DNA of 64,000 nucleotides from JAXMHN01 sp964578605 (GTDB lineage Bacteria; Verrucomicrobiota; Verrucomicrobiia; Limisphaerales; SIBE01). Location: NCBI GenBank assembly GCA_964578605.1, contig CAZODO010000006.1, positions 1 to 64,000 of the forward strand, written 5' to 3'. The position numbers were made by a program, and so were the translations under genes. The notes below the pieces were generated by a model, which saw only the letters and a program-made list of their open reading frames with translations, searched no databases and had not been told where the DNA came from. Below, piece after piece: positions 1 through 11,600 of the stretch. Within the stretch, counting starts at the first letter, position 1, and each line of letters begins with the position of its first letter.

Positions 1-768
1 ATCGTGTCCGACTTCACGTCGGATTGCTGTCCGAAATCCGTCGGAATTCGCACCCGGGGTGACAAAGGCTGCGACAAAGTCCCGGAAGGCCGCCCACCTG
101 CAGCCCCCCATGATTCTGTCCCGGATCATTCTGTCACCCCGTCCTTGATGATTCTGCCCCCTACTTCGATTTCTACCCGCACGCTACCCGCACGTTACCC
201 GCATGCTAAGGGCATGCTGGCGTGGGGTTGGCATGCGGGCATCCTGTGTGCCGGGTGCAGGGAGGAGTGAATGCTGCCGCTCAAAATCCGAGCTGGGGAC
301 GGGGTGACCTGGGATCGGCGGCCATGGGAAATGTTGCACAGTTTGAGAGCGATTTGTTCTCAAAGTGTGCAACAAACTGGCAATGGGCAGTCCTTCCGAA
401 TATGCGGTTCTGTTTTAGATTCACTACTCGATCCACGCCGTTAAAATGGCGGCATGAACCGCCATTCTTCCTCCAACGGCGCAACCCCATTCGCCAACAA
501 CTCGGCTGGCCTGCCGGAACTCAGCCGCCGACAGTTTCTCTTTCGCACGGCCGCTTTTTCGGGCGAGCCCGCGCTCCCCTAACCTGGATTTCTCACCACT
601 GCCATTCTCCCGGCCGACCTTTCTTCACGATGCTAAAGAATCCGATCTTGGTGCAAAGCCACATAGTCGTTCCTTTCCCGAAATGCTGCTTGGCGTTATT
701 TCATCTTAGAAACCCGGCGAGGCCAATACCTAAAAGGAACCTGCCCGGCGGCAGATCCCTTCTGATCG
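1..768. other. Non-coding stretch at the left window edge
   Basis: No open frame here resembles a known protein or has protein-like composition. The sequence is rich in short repeats. GTCCGA and its complement-like partner GTCGGA alternate at about 6, 18, 29 and 40. The phrase ATTCTGTC occurs at 113 and 128, with a variant at 151. The 11-bp array at 173-264 follows. The remainder (about 270-768) shows nothing I can name. It lies downstream of the minus-strand AAA+ gene, and the gene to its left is outside the window. Confidence 0.6.
173..264. repeat. 11-bp phased repeat array A (head-to-head)
   Basis: Three consecutive 11-bp units, CTACCCGCACG, CTACCCGCACG and TTACCCGCATG, occupy 173-205. 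After a 15-bp spacer, two degenerate units in inverted orientation follow in 11-bp register (221-231 and 232-242), and a weaker one lies at 254-264. The direct copies are plain in the sequence. The inverted copies match the unit at about 8 of 11 positions and are less certain. The unit length is the same as in four other arrays of this window, although the unit sequence differs. Confidence 0.65.
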
Positions 769-2046
769 TTACGCCGCCAACCTCCTGAGCCTGCGCTCAA
801 TCTGCTGCGACGTGGCAAACCGCGCCCGTCCTTTGGCCCAAGTCCTCAACCCGGTGATCTGGTCGGCCATGGTCTTGGACAGCGGCACGAAGTCGGTGAG
901 GACTTCGGCGATAGTCAGATCAGTCGGTTCCTGGTCCTCGTCAAAAGCGCGGTACAGCGCGTCGACAATGACGGCCTCGATCTCACTTCCGGTCAGGCCC
1001 TCCGTGGCCTTGGCCAACTGCACGATGTCATAGTCCTTCGGATCGCGCCTGTGTCGGGAAATCTGGATACGCCAGATTTCCTGGCGTTCCTCCTGGTTGG
1101 GCAAGTCGACGAAGAACGTCTCGTCCCAGCGTCTTTTACGGAGCAACTCCGGCGGCAACTGGGACACGTCATTGGCCGTTGCCACAACGAACACCGGTGC
1201 GGACTTCTCCTGCATCCACGATAACAACGAACCCAGCACTCGGGCTGAGGTGCCGCCATCCGTTGAACCCGACGACTTGCTTCCGGCCAACCCCTTCTCC
1301 AGTTCGTCCAGCCACAGACAGCAGGGCGCGATCGCCTCAGCCGTTTGAATCACCGACCGCAGGTTCGCCTCCGACTGGCCGACCAAACCGCCATACAACC
1401 GGCCGGCGTCCAGCTTCAGCAGCGGCACATCGAAGACCCGCGCCGCCACTTTCGCCGACAGGGATTTGCCCGTGCCCGCGATCCCGATAATGAGCAACCC
1501 CTTGGCTGGGGGCAGGCCGTAAGCAGCAGCCCGTTGGGTGAAAGCGTTGCGGCGTTTCAATAGCCAATCCTTAAGGACGTTGAGCCCGCCGATTGAGTCG
1601 AGCGATTCCCGAGCTTCGATGATCTCCAGCAGGCCCGACTTCTTAACGGCCTGTGCCTTCTCCCGGTAGACCACCGCCGGTTCAATGCTCCGGGTCTGGA
1701 CGTAGGACAGGGCGAAGGCGTTCTCGGCCTCGATGGTGGTCAGGCCACACGCGGCATCGATGGCCTGTTCCTGGTGTTCCGGTGACAACGGCTCCAAGCC
1801 CGCCGACTCCACGATGCCGTCGAGGACATGGCGCAACGCTTCCTTCCCGGGCAACGCGAACTCGACCACGGTGATTTCTCGCTCCAGTTCGGGTGGGATC
1901 ACCAGGCGGCAGCCAATGATGATCAGCGTCTTCTGCCGTGTCTTACCCTCCAGCAGCACGTTCTTGAGCTTGCGCAGGATGATCGGGTTGGGGTCCTGCA
2001 GGAACAGGTGGTAATCCTTGACGCATCTTACCCCTCGATTTCCCAC
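769..2046 (-). pseudogene. Ycf46-like AAA+ ATPase, 5' end removed by the insertion sequence
   Basis: The 425-residue product matches the C-terminal majority of Ycf46-type AAA+ ATPases. It begins inside the conserved KDYHLFL stretch (residues 10-16). It has a helical linker, Walker A GIAGTGKS (188-195) and Walker B LWLDELE (244-250), then an AAA lid. Family members are usually near 500 residues, so roughly 80-100 N-terminal residues are missing. Codons upstream of about position 2027 belong to the end of the neighbouring insertion sequence, and the only start in frame is a GTG at 2046 inside that end. The ATPase core is intact, so a truncated protein could still be made, but I treat the gene as broken. 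Its native role is unknown; relatives are general AAA proteins of unclear substrate. Confidence 0.75.
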
Positions 2047-3878
2047 GGTAATCTCTAAAAAGTGCTGTCGTATCAGCGCTTTAGCTGCTGTTGTTGGTTT
2101 TTAATTGTAGCCATACAGTATTTAAACATAATCAGTATGGGCTTGATGCAATGCGCATAGATGCCGCATTATGTAGCCATCTTGAAACCAATCCGCCCCG
2201 TCCATTTCGAGATTCAAACCCATCGGGCCAATCCTGCCGGCGTTTTACGCTCATCCTTCCGCCAAGACGGCAAGATTAAGCACACCAACCACGGCCGCAT
2301 CACCGGCCTGCCCCTGGATCAGCTCAAACTCATTCGAGCAGCCTTTCGCGGCGAGGTGATTCCGAAAGGTTCGCCGGGCGCATTTGAGACTCGTGACTCC
2401 CGAGAGTATGGCGCCAGCTACGCCCTCCTGCAGTTGGCCAAGGAATTGGAGTTGGATCGAGCGCTCTACTCTCGCCATGAACCCTGGGTGCAGGATTGCC
2501 TGGCCATGATCGTCGGACGGGTCGTCTACGCGGGCAGCAAGCGGGCCCTATCCAACCAATGGAAGAACACGGCCCTGTGGGAGCTGTGCGGCGTCGAGGG
2601 ACCCGTCGACGTCGAAGAACACTGTTATCTGCCGATGGACCGCCTCTTGGAGCGCCAGCGTGCTATTCAGCGCACCTTGGCCAGCAAGCATCTGAAAAAC
2701 GGCCACCTGGTCCTTTACGACATCACCAGCACGCATTTTGAGGGAGCCTATCTGGAAAGCCAGATCGTGCTCTTTGGCTATAACCGCGATGGCAAGAAAG
2801 GCCATGAACAAGTGGTGCTGGGTTTATTGTGCAATGCCGAGGGTTGCCCGGTGGGGGTCGAAGTGTTCGCCGGCAATACCCAGGAAGCGAGCACGGTGCT
2901 GGCCAAGATTCAGGAGTTGAGACGGGACTACGGGTTGAAGGAAGTCACCTTCGTCGGCGATCGGGGAATGGTGACACAGACCAACGCCGAAGAGCTCAAG
3001 CAGGTGAAAGGGCTGCACACTATTTCGGCGCTGACCCATCGTCAGATCGTCGAACTGGTGGAGCGAAAGGTCATCCAGGCGGAGTTGTTCGATGAGAAGC
3101 GGATCGCCGAGGTGATCGACCCGGAGAAGCCCCAGCAGCGCTACTGCTTATGCCGCAATCCGCAGACCCAGGCCCGGGAGACAGCCACGCGTCAACGGTT
3201 GCTGGATCGGACGCGGGAGGCCTTGGACAAAATCGTTGCGCGCAAGAAGAAGGGCTCGACCGAGAAGCTCTCAGCGCAGGTTGGAAAGCTTTTGGCACGC
3301 TATAAGATGGGCAAGTTCGTGGAGTGGCAAATCGATACGGGCCGACTCAAGTGGCACCTCAAAGAAGCTCACATCGAACAGGAGAAACTTTTTGATGGCT
3401 GCTACATTGTCAGTGCGACGGTGCCCAAGGAGCAGATGAACCAGGACGAGGTTGTGAGAACGTATAAGAACTTGAGCGTGGTCGAACAGGCGTTTCGCAA
3501 TTTGAAGACGGTGTCGTTGGAAATCCGTCCGGTGTATCACAAGAAGGACGACCGCATCCGCAGCCACGTGTTCCTATGTGTCCTGGCGTTCTATTTGCAG
3601 TGGCACATGCAACGACGACTTCAACCGCTGTTCGAGGCCGATGGCGAAGGCAAAAATCGCCAGTGGACCGTTGAAAGCGTGATCGAGCGTCTGAGGGGCA
3701 TTCGCAAGGAGCGAGTCAAAGTCGCCGAGGTCGAGTACGATCAGGTGACTCAAGCAGACCAGGAACAACAGAGAATCCTAGATTTGATGAACGTGAAGCT
3801 GTAGCCATCCGCTTGAAATAAAAAACGTGCATGAAACCCTTGCAATATATAGGGATTTTCCACTTTCAAGGGGGGTAA
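2028..3878 (+). mobile_element. IS1634-like (IS4-type DDE) insertion sequence
   Basis: A complete-looking insertion sequence of about 1.85 kb carries one transposase gene. The ends form an imperfect inverted repeat of about 35 bp that begins TTACCCC: 2028-2034 on the left, and the complement at 3872-3878 on the right. Both ends also share an AATC-CTA-TGC-like inner part. I see no direct target duplication: the base pairs outside the two ends differ. The two flanks carry parts of two unrelated genes, a AAA+ ATPase on the left and a secreted lectin-like protein on the right. This suggests deletion or recombination after insertion rather than a simple hop. Confidence 0.75.
2161..3804 (+). CDS. 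IS1634-family DDE transposase
   Basis: The 547-residue protein cuts and joins DNA at the ends of the surrounding element. Likely catalytic residues are Asp187 in YDITSTHFEG, Asp267 in FVGDRGM and Glu442 in the LSVVEQAFRNLK block, which corresponds to the DDE triad with the YREK-like signature of IS4/IS1634 enzymes. The sequence between the second Asp and the Glu carries the long insertion usual in this group. The ATG at 2161 gives a normal N-terminus; length and motifs are complete, with no frameshift. The element may therefore be active. Nothing else is encoded inside the inverted repeats. Confidence 0.93.
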   Translation: MPHYVAILKPIRPVHFEIQTHRANPAGVLRSSFRQDGKIKHTNHGRITGLPLDQLKLIRAAFRGEVIPKGSPGAFETRDSREYGASYALLQLAKELELDRALYSRHEPWVQDCLAMIVGRVVYAGSKRALSNQWKNTALWELCGVEGPVDVEEHCYLPMDRLLERQRAIQRTLASKHLKNGHLVLYDITSTHFEGAYLESQIVLFGYNRDGKKGHEQVVLGLLCNAEGCPVGVEVFAGNTQEASTVLAKIQELRRDYGLKEVTFVGDRGMVTQTNAEELKQVKGLHTISALTHRQIVELVERKVIQAELFDEKRIAEVIDPEKPQQRYCLCRNPQTQARETATRQRLLDRTREALDKIVARKKKGSTEKLSAQVGKLLARYKMGKFVEWQIDTGRLKWHLKEAHIEQEKLFDGCYIVSATVPKEQMNQDEVVRTYKNLSVVEQAFRNLKTVSLEIRPVYHKKDDRIRSHVFLCVLAFYLQWHMQRRLQPLFEADGEGKNRQWTVESVIERLRGIRKERVKVAEVEYDQVTQADQEQQRILDLMNVKL

Positions 3879-5262
3879 AGTCCGTGTAGATCACATCGAT
3901 GGCCGGGGCTTCACCCGCGCCGTTGTCGTAAATATCGAACGAGACCACCACGCCTGTGCCAACGACTTGCTCGAGGCCCTGGGCCGGGCTCAACGTCGGG
4001 TCGTCGGGAATGTCCGATCCGAAACTCAAACTGAAACCGTCCGCCGGTGTGGCCGCGCTGCGCAGCAGCACATCAAACTCGGCAGTGAACCCGTAAACGG
4101 CCGCTCCGGCCGCGGGATCAGGGATAACCAACGCGCCGGCGTAATCTGGTTGATCATAGGTAAGCTGGAGCGCCCCGGAATCTCCCACACCGCCGTTGGG
4201 TGCGACCATGGCCAATCCGCCGATGAACGCTTCCGCGGGCACCTGGCCATTGTTGAAGTTGTAGGAAAGCTGGGGCGTGCCGGGCAAAGGCAGGTCTTTA
4301 ACTGTGAGCGTAGCCTCCTCGCTCGTCACGGCGTTGTTCGGTCCGGTCACGGTCACTGTGTACTTCGCACCGGAATCGCCCGCCGTGACGCCCGGGAGCG
4401 TCAGGGTGGGTTGCGTCTGGCCGATGAGAGCCGTTCCGTCCTTGAACCATTGATAGATCGCGGCCTCCGCGTTGTTGGCCATAACGGTCAATTGCACTGT
4501 CTGGCCCGCCATGACCGTGGACGAAACGGGTTGTTGCGCAATGCCGACCCTCGGCTGGGTGAAGGTCCTGATGGACAGGTCATCGATCCATTGGTTCTCG
4601 TTCGCGCCTCCTGTCCGCGCGCCAAAAACAAAGCTGGCGCCGCTGAGCGGTTAGTAAATCGGGAAGGACACGTTGGTGAAGAGCACGCCGCCTTTCCAGG
4701 CCAGGCTGACCAGGCCATCCGCCCCAACCGTGATATGGAGATCGGCAAAGCCCGCCCCCGTGTCGAAATCCGCGATGCTCATCTTGTGGGTCGCCACCAA
4801 CGCACCGCCAACTTTCAGATCGATCGATGGCGCAGGCGGGTTTTCGCTCCCGTTGTCGTAGATATCGAAGGCAAACGTGATCCCGCCCGAAGTTCCATCT
4901 TCTCCCGTGGTGGTTTCAGGCGCCGCGGTGGGATCGAAATTGATGCTGAAACCGTCCGCCGGCGTGGAAGTGCCGCCGCCAAGCCGGACTTTGGCGGTGA
5001 GTTCGAACCCGTAAACCGGGGCCCCTGCGTCCAGGTCGTCAATCACGAAGCTGCCCGACTGGCTATTGATCGCCCGGGTTAGTTTGAGCACACCCAACCC
5101 CTCCACCCCGCCCGTGGCATCGATAAACGTGCTCCCGTTCACGGTCGTCCCGGGCGGAGCATTCGTGTCACCGTTAAAGTCGCTGGTGAATGTCCCGGCC
5201 TGGGCGCCAGCCACCCAGCCGAGCAAGGACAACCCGATCAAGGCATTGAGGTTGGGACGCAT
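3879..5262 (-). pseudogene. Secreted lectin-like/Ig-domain protein, nonsense-interrupted and cut by the IS
   Basis: Reading leftwards from ATG 5262, a signal peptide (residues 1-22, hydrophobic and ending AQA) is followed by a concanavalin-like fold common in Verrucomicrobiota secreted proteins. A TAA at 4651-4653 stops the frame. The same frame then continues without a shift, with PLSGASFVFGARTGGANENQ, which normally completes the domain, an Ig-like domain, and a second lectin-like domain. This ends abruptly at the insertion sequence (native sequence up to about 3879). The gene therefore has one internal nonsense codon and a lost 3' end. The first 203 residues, or a piece restarting near 4512, could still be translated, but neither would be a complete protein. 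Confidence 0.8.
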
Positions 5263-5621
5263 AATGAATTCAGAGGGTCAATTGTTGCAACGGATGCTCA
5301 GGACCAGGCCGCGCCTGATGCGCTTGGATCGAAGTGGAGCGGGCATGAAAGCGCCCCGGGTGACGCCTGCAAACACACCGGCAAAGACTCTTCCTTCGCC
5401 GGTGTGCAAAGGCACCCGCACGCCAAAAGCTCGGACCACATGATCTTTGGGAATCATCGAGACCCTGCCCCGACTCGATCGGATTATAGGGTCGACTCCC
5501 CAGCGGGCAAGCCTTTCGAGATGGGACAGAACCCGGCGGGCGGGCAGATTCGCACGAGGCGCAGATCACCCGGAAATCACCCTCCCTTTCGGGTCCGCGC
5601 CTGGACAGCGAGGACAGTCCG
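5263..5621. other. Intergenic gap with a candidate hairpin
   Basis: The gap lies upstream of the decayed lectin gene and downstream of the giant Calx-beta gene, both on the minus strand. A 9-bp perfect inverted repeat, CACACCGGC at 5374-5382 and GCCGGTGTG at 5398-5406, encloses a 15-nt loop. It lies about 215 nt past the Calx-beta stop codon and has no clear T-run, so it is only a weak terminator candidate. I see nothing else here. Confidence 0.4.
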
Positions 5622-8600
5622 TTATCTGGCGCGGTAGAACCGGGAGCCGTTTCCGGGGAGGTTTGCTTCCGGCAACTCGATAAAGAAAACCGGCCCGGAA
5701 ACGTTGGTCCATTGGAGCCAGGTCGAAAGATCCGAGGAGGTTTGGATCTGGTACTGGCCGCCTTCTTGGCCCGAGAGCCGCAATTGAAGCGTGCCCGGCC
5801 CGGTCCGGATCATGCTGAGCTCCGGGGGTTCAGGCTCAGCCGCGCCTTCGATCCGAAGTTCGAATTCGGCGCAGTTGGATTCGCTGAGCAACTCGTAATT
5901 GGCGACCGCGCACGCCGAGTTCTTGAAGGTGCCCGGTTGGACGGCGCGGACCGTGACCGTCAAAATGCCGTTGTTCTCCGTTCCGCTGGAGAGGCTGCCC
6001 ACGCGCCAGAGGAGCGTCCGGTCCTGGGGATTGTAGTAGACGCCGGAGCCCTTATTGAACTCCGCGTTCACAAAACTCAATCCGGCGGGCAGATGGTTGG
6101 TGACGGTCGTAGCAAAGGCGATGCACTCGCCGTTGTTTCCCACGGTGAGATCGAAAGAGAACTCCGTTCCGGTATTCACGACATCCGGCAGCTCCGAGAA
6201 TTGCACCGAGAGATAGACCAGCGGACAGAAAGAGCATCGCAGCAGCCAGCAAACGGCATTTTGGAAAAGGGCCTTCCTCCCCTCCAGGGAATCCTCCCCC
6301 CCGGTAGTGACCCGGAAAGATTGGCTGACACTGCGCGGTTGGCCAAAGTCCGTCACGTCCAGCGATGGATAATGCACCAGGAGATCAGCCCCCTTGGCGG
6401 TGGCGATCTTGGCGGCGTCGATCTCAACCGTCCCGAAGTCCACCGTGTTGGTGTAGGTGAAATCGGATACCTGGGCGAAGCGGCCAGCCAGGATGCTGCC
6501 GGGTTGGCGATCTTCTGTGGCTTTGGAAAACTCGATCAGGCCAGGCGCACCGGATCGGCCGAGCGGGTTCATGTGCAAGAGATAGGCCCAGTCCGCCCGC
6601 GCGTCAGCGTCGAAGGCATTCGCTGCGGAAGCCAATCGGTCGCCAATCAGGTAAATAGGGATGCCGTAATCGAATAGCTGGCGGAGGATCCGGACGGTGC
6701 CGCTCGTCAGCCCTGGCGCGCCAAGATCGTCCCAGATCACGAGCCAGTAGGAGGTCAAATCGTCAAAGTTCAGCGTCTCCTGGTCGAACACGCGGGCGCA
6801 GTATCCCATTTCAAGCAGGTACTGTCGCAGGCGATCTATCTCGGGATCGTCGAAGTTCCGCACGATCGCCACTGGAGCACCACGGTCGGTGACGCCGAGG
6901 CACAGCGGTTCAGACCGGACTCGGCTGCCGTTTGGGCAGACCGCTTCGGCGGTAACGCAATAATCGCCGGGGGGCACGCCTTCCCAGGTGATCTCGAACG
7001 GGCTGCTGGTATCAACGCCAAGCAGCGTCGACCCGGAGTAGAACTCCATTCGCGCAAGGCTTTCGGCGGCTTCATCCGGGATGGCAATCAGGGTGATCGG
7101 CGTAAACGGTTCGAAGCACAGCTGGTCGCCCGGCGTGGCCATAACCACCAAGCTCGGGCAGTCGGTCTGCGGCGTGGCATCGTCGTTCCGGATGGTGCCG
7201 GCGCCCGTCGCTTTGAACAAGGTCGCGTTCACGGGCTGCGACAGAACCACCTGGAAAGTCTCGTCGGGTTCGACCGCTTCATCGCCATGGATGCTGACGC
7301 TGACGGTGGCCGAAGCCCGCCCGGGAGGGAACGTCAAAGTCCCGGAACGGGCCACGTAATCCGAGGGACTGGCGGCAGTTCCGTTAGCGGTGCTGAATTG
7401 GACCGTGACCGTTTGGGCGGAGAGTCCGGCCAGGCTCACCGTGAAGACAGCTTCGGTGGTGCCGGTGTCGCCTTCCATGACCTGAATGTCCGTGATCTCC
7501 AGCCCTGGAGCGGGGTCGTCATCCTGAATGACTAATTGGGCTTGGCCATCGCAAATCGCCCCTCCGACGGCGTTCGTGAGACTCACGATGCACACGGTGT
7601 CGGGCTCGTCCACGCGGTCGCCCATCACCGGAACAGGCAACAGGGCTTGCGTTTGGCCAGGGGCGAACACCACCTGTTCGGGCAGGCCCTGCTGTCCCGG
7701 CACGGACGCTCCGCAGTTGGACCAGACCGCCTCGACGCGGACCATCTCGCTGCTCGGCGCCGACAATCGCAGGATCATCGAAACGCTATTCGTTCCTGAA
7801 TCCCCTTCCAGCACCACGAGGTCCGCGATGGAAAGGCAAGGCACCGGGTCATTATCAGTGACCGTAGCCGTGCCCCGCGGAACCCGGATCACGCCATTGA
7901 CCGCGTTGGTCAATACGAGGAAGAAATCTTCCACAGGCTCCGATACGAGATCGCCAACAATGGGGACGGCGACCTGCTGTTGGAGTGTCCCTGGAGCAAA
8001 GCGAAGCGTGCCTTGCACCGGCAGGTAATCCGAACCGGCCCGGGCCGTGCCATCCAGGGTGAAAAACTCGACCGTGGCGGTCTGCTCGAGGGAACTCCGA
8101 AGCGTGACCGTGAAAACGGCTTCCGCCTGGCCCGAGTCCCCCTCGGTAGCGGAGGCATTGGACACCGAAAGATCCACCGGCGCATCGTCGGTAATGGTGA
8201 CCACCGCCGGACCGGCAGGGAGCGTGGCGTTAACAGCATTCGTTAACTCAACAAAAAACTCTTCCTGCCGTTCGTCGGCCGTGTTGCCGCTCAGCGGAAT
8301 TCGGATCACCAGCGCGTCGGTCCCGGGAAGGAAGACCAGGGTATTCCGTTGCGCTTCATAATCGGTGCCGGCGGCGGCGGTCCCGTTGCGGGTGAAGTAA
8401 TCGACCTGGACCGGTTCGGTGAACACGGAGGATAATCGGACGGTCAGCAGGGCGTTGACCGAGGTGTTCGTTCCGACATTGATGGCGGTGCTGCTGATGG
8501 ACAACGCCGGCCAGTCGTCGTCGGCTATCGTGCAGACCGCTTCTTCACGCGCAAGGGGAGCATTGACCGGGTTGCGCAAACGGATGGTGAGCGTCTCGTC

Positions 8601-11600
8601 GGGTTCATCGATCAGGTCGCCTATGACCGGGAGCGAAACGTGGGCCGTGGTGGTGCCCGGCGCAAAGGTCACTGACCCGGGGTTCGCAACGTAATCTTCG
8701 CCCGGCGCCGCTGTTCCCGGCACAAATTCGAAGCCGACTGTAACAGCTTGGGATCGAGCCGGCCAAAGATACAGGGGCACCTCGGCGACATGATCTTCAT
8801 CGCCTTCGCTGATGGTCACGTCCCCAATCGACACGCCGGCCGGCGGCACAACGGTGTTGGCGGCGACGATCCGGTTGTTCGACTCCACCGGGTCCCTTTC
8901 AACGCCTCCGACCCCTACGGAATTGACGAGCGAAGGCAACTCCCGCGGCGCGACGATATTGGTCACGCGCAGACTCTCGCCCGGGAACAGTTCACCGATC
9001 TCGCAGACCAGCAGGGTGTCGGAAAAGGTCGCCTGCCATGGCGTCGGGCCCGCGGAGACCAAGTGGACCGGAGCGCTGAAGCGGTTCGTCAGGAAAACGC
9101 CGGTGGCCATGGACGGCCCCTGGTTGGTGATCGTGATGACGTATCTCAGCGGTTCCAGCAACGAAACTGGTTCGGGCTCGCTCCTGACGCCGACCGCAAG
9201 ATCCGCACTCGTGCAACACGTGAATTCGCCGTCAGCAAGCCGTCCCAACATGAACTCGAACGAAACAGTGCCAACCGCGCGGCCGCCGTCGCGCAGTTCC
9301 AGTTCGGCCGTGAAAGGCATGCCGCACTCGCCGTTCACGCTGAACGTGAACGGCCGGAAAACCGCCACGCCGTTCGTCGTGAGGGCCCCGTACCGCTGCG
9401 GATTGCTCAGCGGGATGATCTGTTCGGTCGCACGAAGCGCCGCCGTGAGGCTCTCCGAAGGACCAAGGCCGCGGTTCACCAACCCGAAATCAAGGGTGAC
9501 CGTCTCGAGCGGATCAATGGCTCGGTTCGGCGGAAAACAGTTCTCCAGCCGCAACTGGGAACCGGCGGGCGCGAGCAAAGGCAAATAATCGTCATTGACG
9601 ATCGTCCCTTCCGCCTGGGTCACGGCAAGGCTCGTCCGGCGCGGATTGGAAAGGCGCACCAGGAACGTCTCGTCGAACTCCGCGAGATCGTCTCCATGCA
9701 CCGCGATGCGGATCGTCGCGTTCGTTTCTCCCGGGGCAAAGCGAACCGTGCCTGCGCCAATGACAAAATCGCTTCCACCCGACGCCGTGCCATTGAGGGT
9801 CGAGTAGTCGACCTCGATCACCTGGGCGCCCGGTTTGGAAAGAACCAATTTGAAGACGGCTTCGGTGTTCACCCGGGCTGGACCTTCGATGACGGAGACG
9901 CCGTCGATGACCAGTTCCGGGAGGGTGGAATCGTCCAGAATGGTCCCTTTCGCTTGAGTGCGTTCGAGGCGCGCCCCGATTGGACTGGAGAAGTTCAGGA
10001 AGAAGGTCTCGGCCGGCTCGGGGATCTTGTCGCCCACAATTTCGACCTGGATCTGGGCCTGGGTTGCGCCCGGGGCGAAGGCAAGGCGGCCGGACGCGGG
10101 CGTGTAATCCAGGGGTCCTTTGGCCGTCTCGTCCGCCGTGGCGAAATCGACCGTCACGGGACGCTGCGGTGCGGCCGAGAGCGTGGCCGTGAAAGCCAGG
10201 GGAGCCGTTTCCCCGATGGGCGGCTCGGCGATGGCCGGGTCATCGAAGCTCAGCGTTGGCAGGTCATCATCACCAATGACTGCCGTGCCCGTCGTTTGTT
10301 CTGCCGCCAGGGACGCGTTGGCCGGCTGACTCAGAGTGACGGTGAACGTCTCGTCCGGTTCAATCAAGAGGTCGTCCAGAATCGGGATCGAAATAGTGGC
10401 CGTCGAGGCTCCGGCAGGAATCGTTGCCGTGCCGCGGCTGGCTACGTAATCCTCGCCCGCCCGTGCCGTGCCATCGGCAGTGGCATAGTCGACCGTCACA
10501 GGCCGGCCGACGATTTCTGAAAGCCGAATGGTAAATTGGGCGCCGGCACCGCCGCTATGTTCCTGGGCGCGGCAATGGCTGATCGAAAGGCCGGCTGGCG
10601 GAGTGACCGTGGTGGTGACAATGGCGGAGTTGTCCGTCGGGCGCGGTTCGTGTTGGGCGGCCTTGGCATAGAACACGCCGATCAACGGCGCTGTGTCCTG
10701 GGGCGCCACGACGATCCGCACCGTGACGCCGGCCAGAGGTTCCAGGGTCCCCAGGTCGCACACGACGGTTTCGCCCTCGATCCGGCAGCCGCCCGGGGCG
10801 GCTTCCGCGGACCGCACGATGACGGGTGCGCGCCAGGTGTTGGTCATCATCACCTGGGTCGCCACCGCCGGGCCGCGGTTCGTTACCATGAGGGTGTAGG
10901 CGAGGTCATGCGTCACGACCACCGGGTCGGGCGCATCGGCGGCCGTGACCGCCAGATCGGCGCTCTGGCAACAGACCGGCTGGCCATCCACCAGGGTCCC
11001 CAAGCGGAATGGGAAGGACGCAATCCCGTAGTTCGTTCCCCCGTTCTCAATCTGCAACAGCGCCTCAAGCGATTGGCCGCACTCACCCTCTGCTTTGAAC
11101 GTGAATGTCCGGCTGATCGGCTGCGACTCCGGTTCCAGGGATCCATAGCTCTGGGCGGCATTGATCGGCGTGATCCCCTGGCCGGCGAGCAACCGGCCCA
11201 CGACGGCGGCGGAGGGCAGCGTCCCAACGTTCTGAAGCGCGAGCCGAACGATGACCGTCTCGCCCGGGTCGATCACCCCGTTGCCGGGCGTGCAGTCCTC
11301 GGCCTGAAGCGTCATCCCGGCAGCGACAATCGCGAGCGCATCTTCGTCGTTGACGATTGTGACGACGCCCTGCCTGTCCGCGATCACCGCGCCTTCCGGG
11401 CTGCTCAATTGGACGAGCGCCGTTTCGTTCGGCTCGAAAACGTCATCCCCGAACACCTCGATGGAGACCTCTCGCGATGTGCTCCCCGGTTCAAACACAA
11501 GCTGGCCGCTGGCCGGTGCGTAATCACTCCCGGCAGTGGCCGTGCCATCGGCGGTGGCATACCGCACCCTGACGCTATCGGCGCTCGGCCGGTTCAGCGT

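Noticed and set aside
222..788. 188-codon frame in the left-edge DNA
   Set aside because: Low-complexity composition, no ribosome site, no domain; it crosses the 11-bp array.
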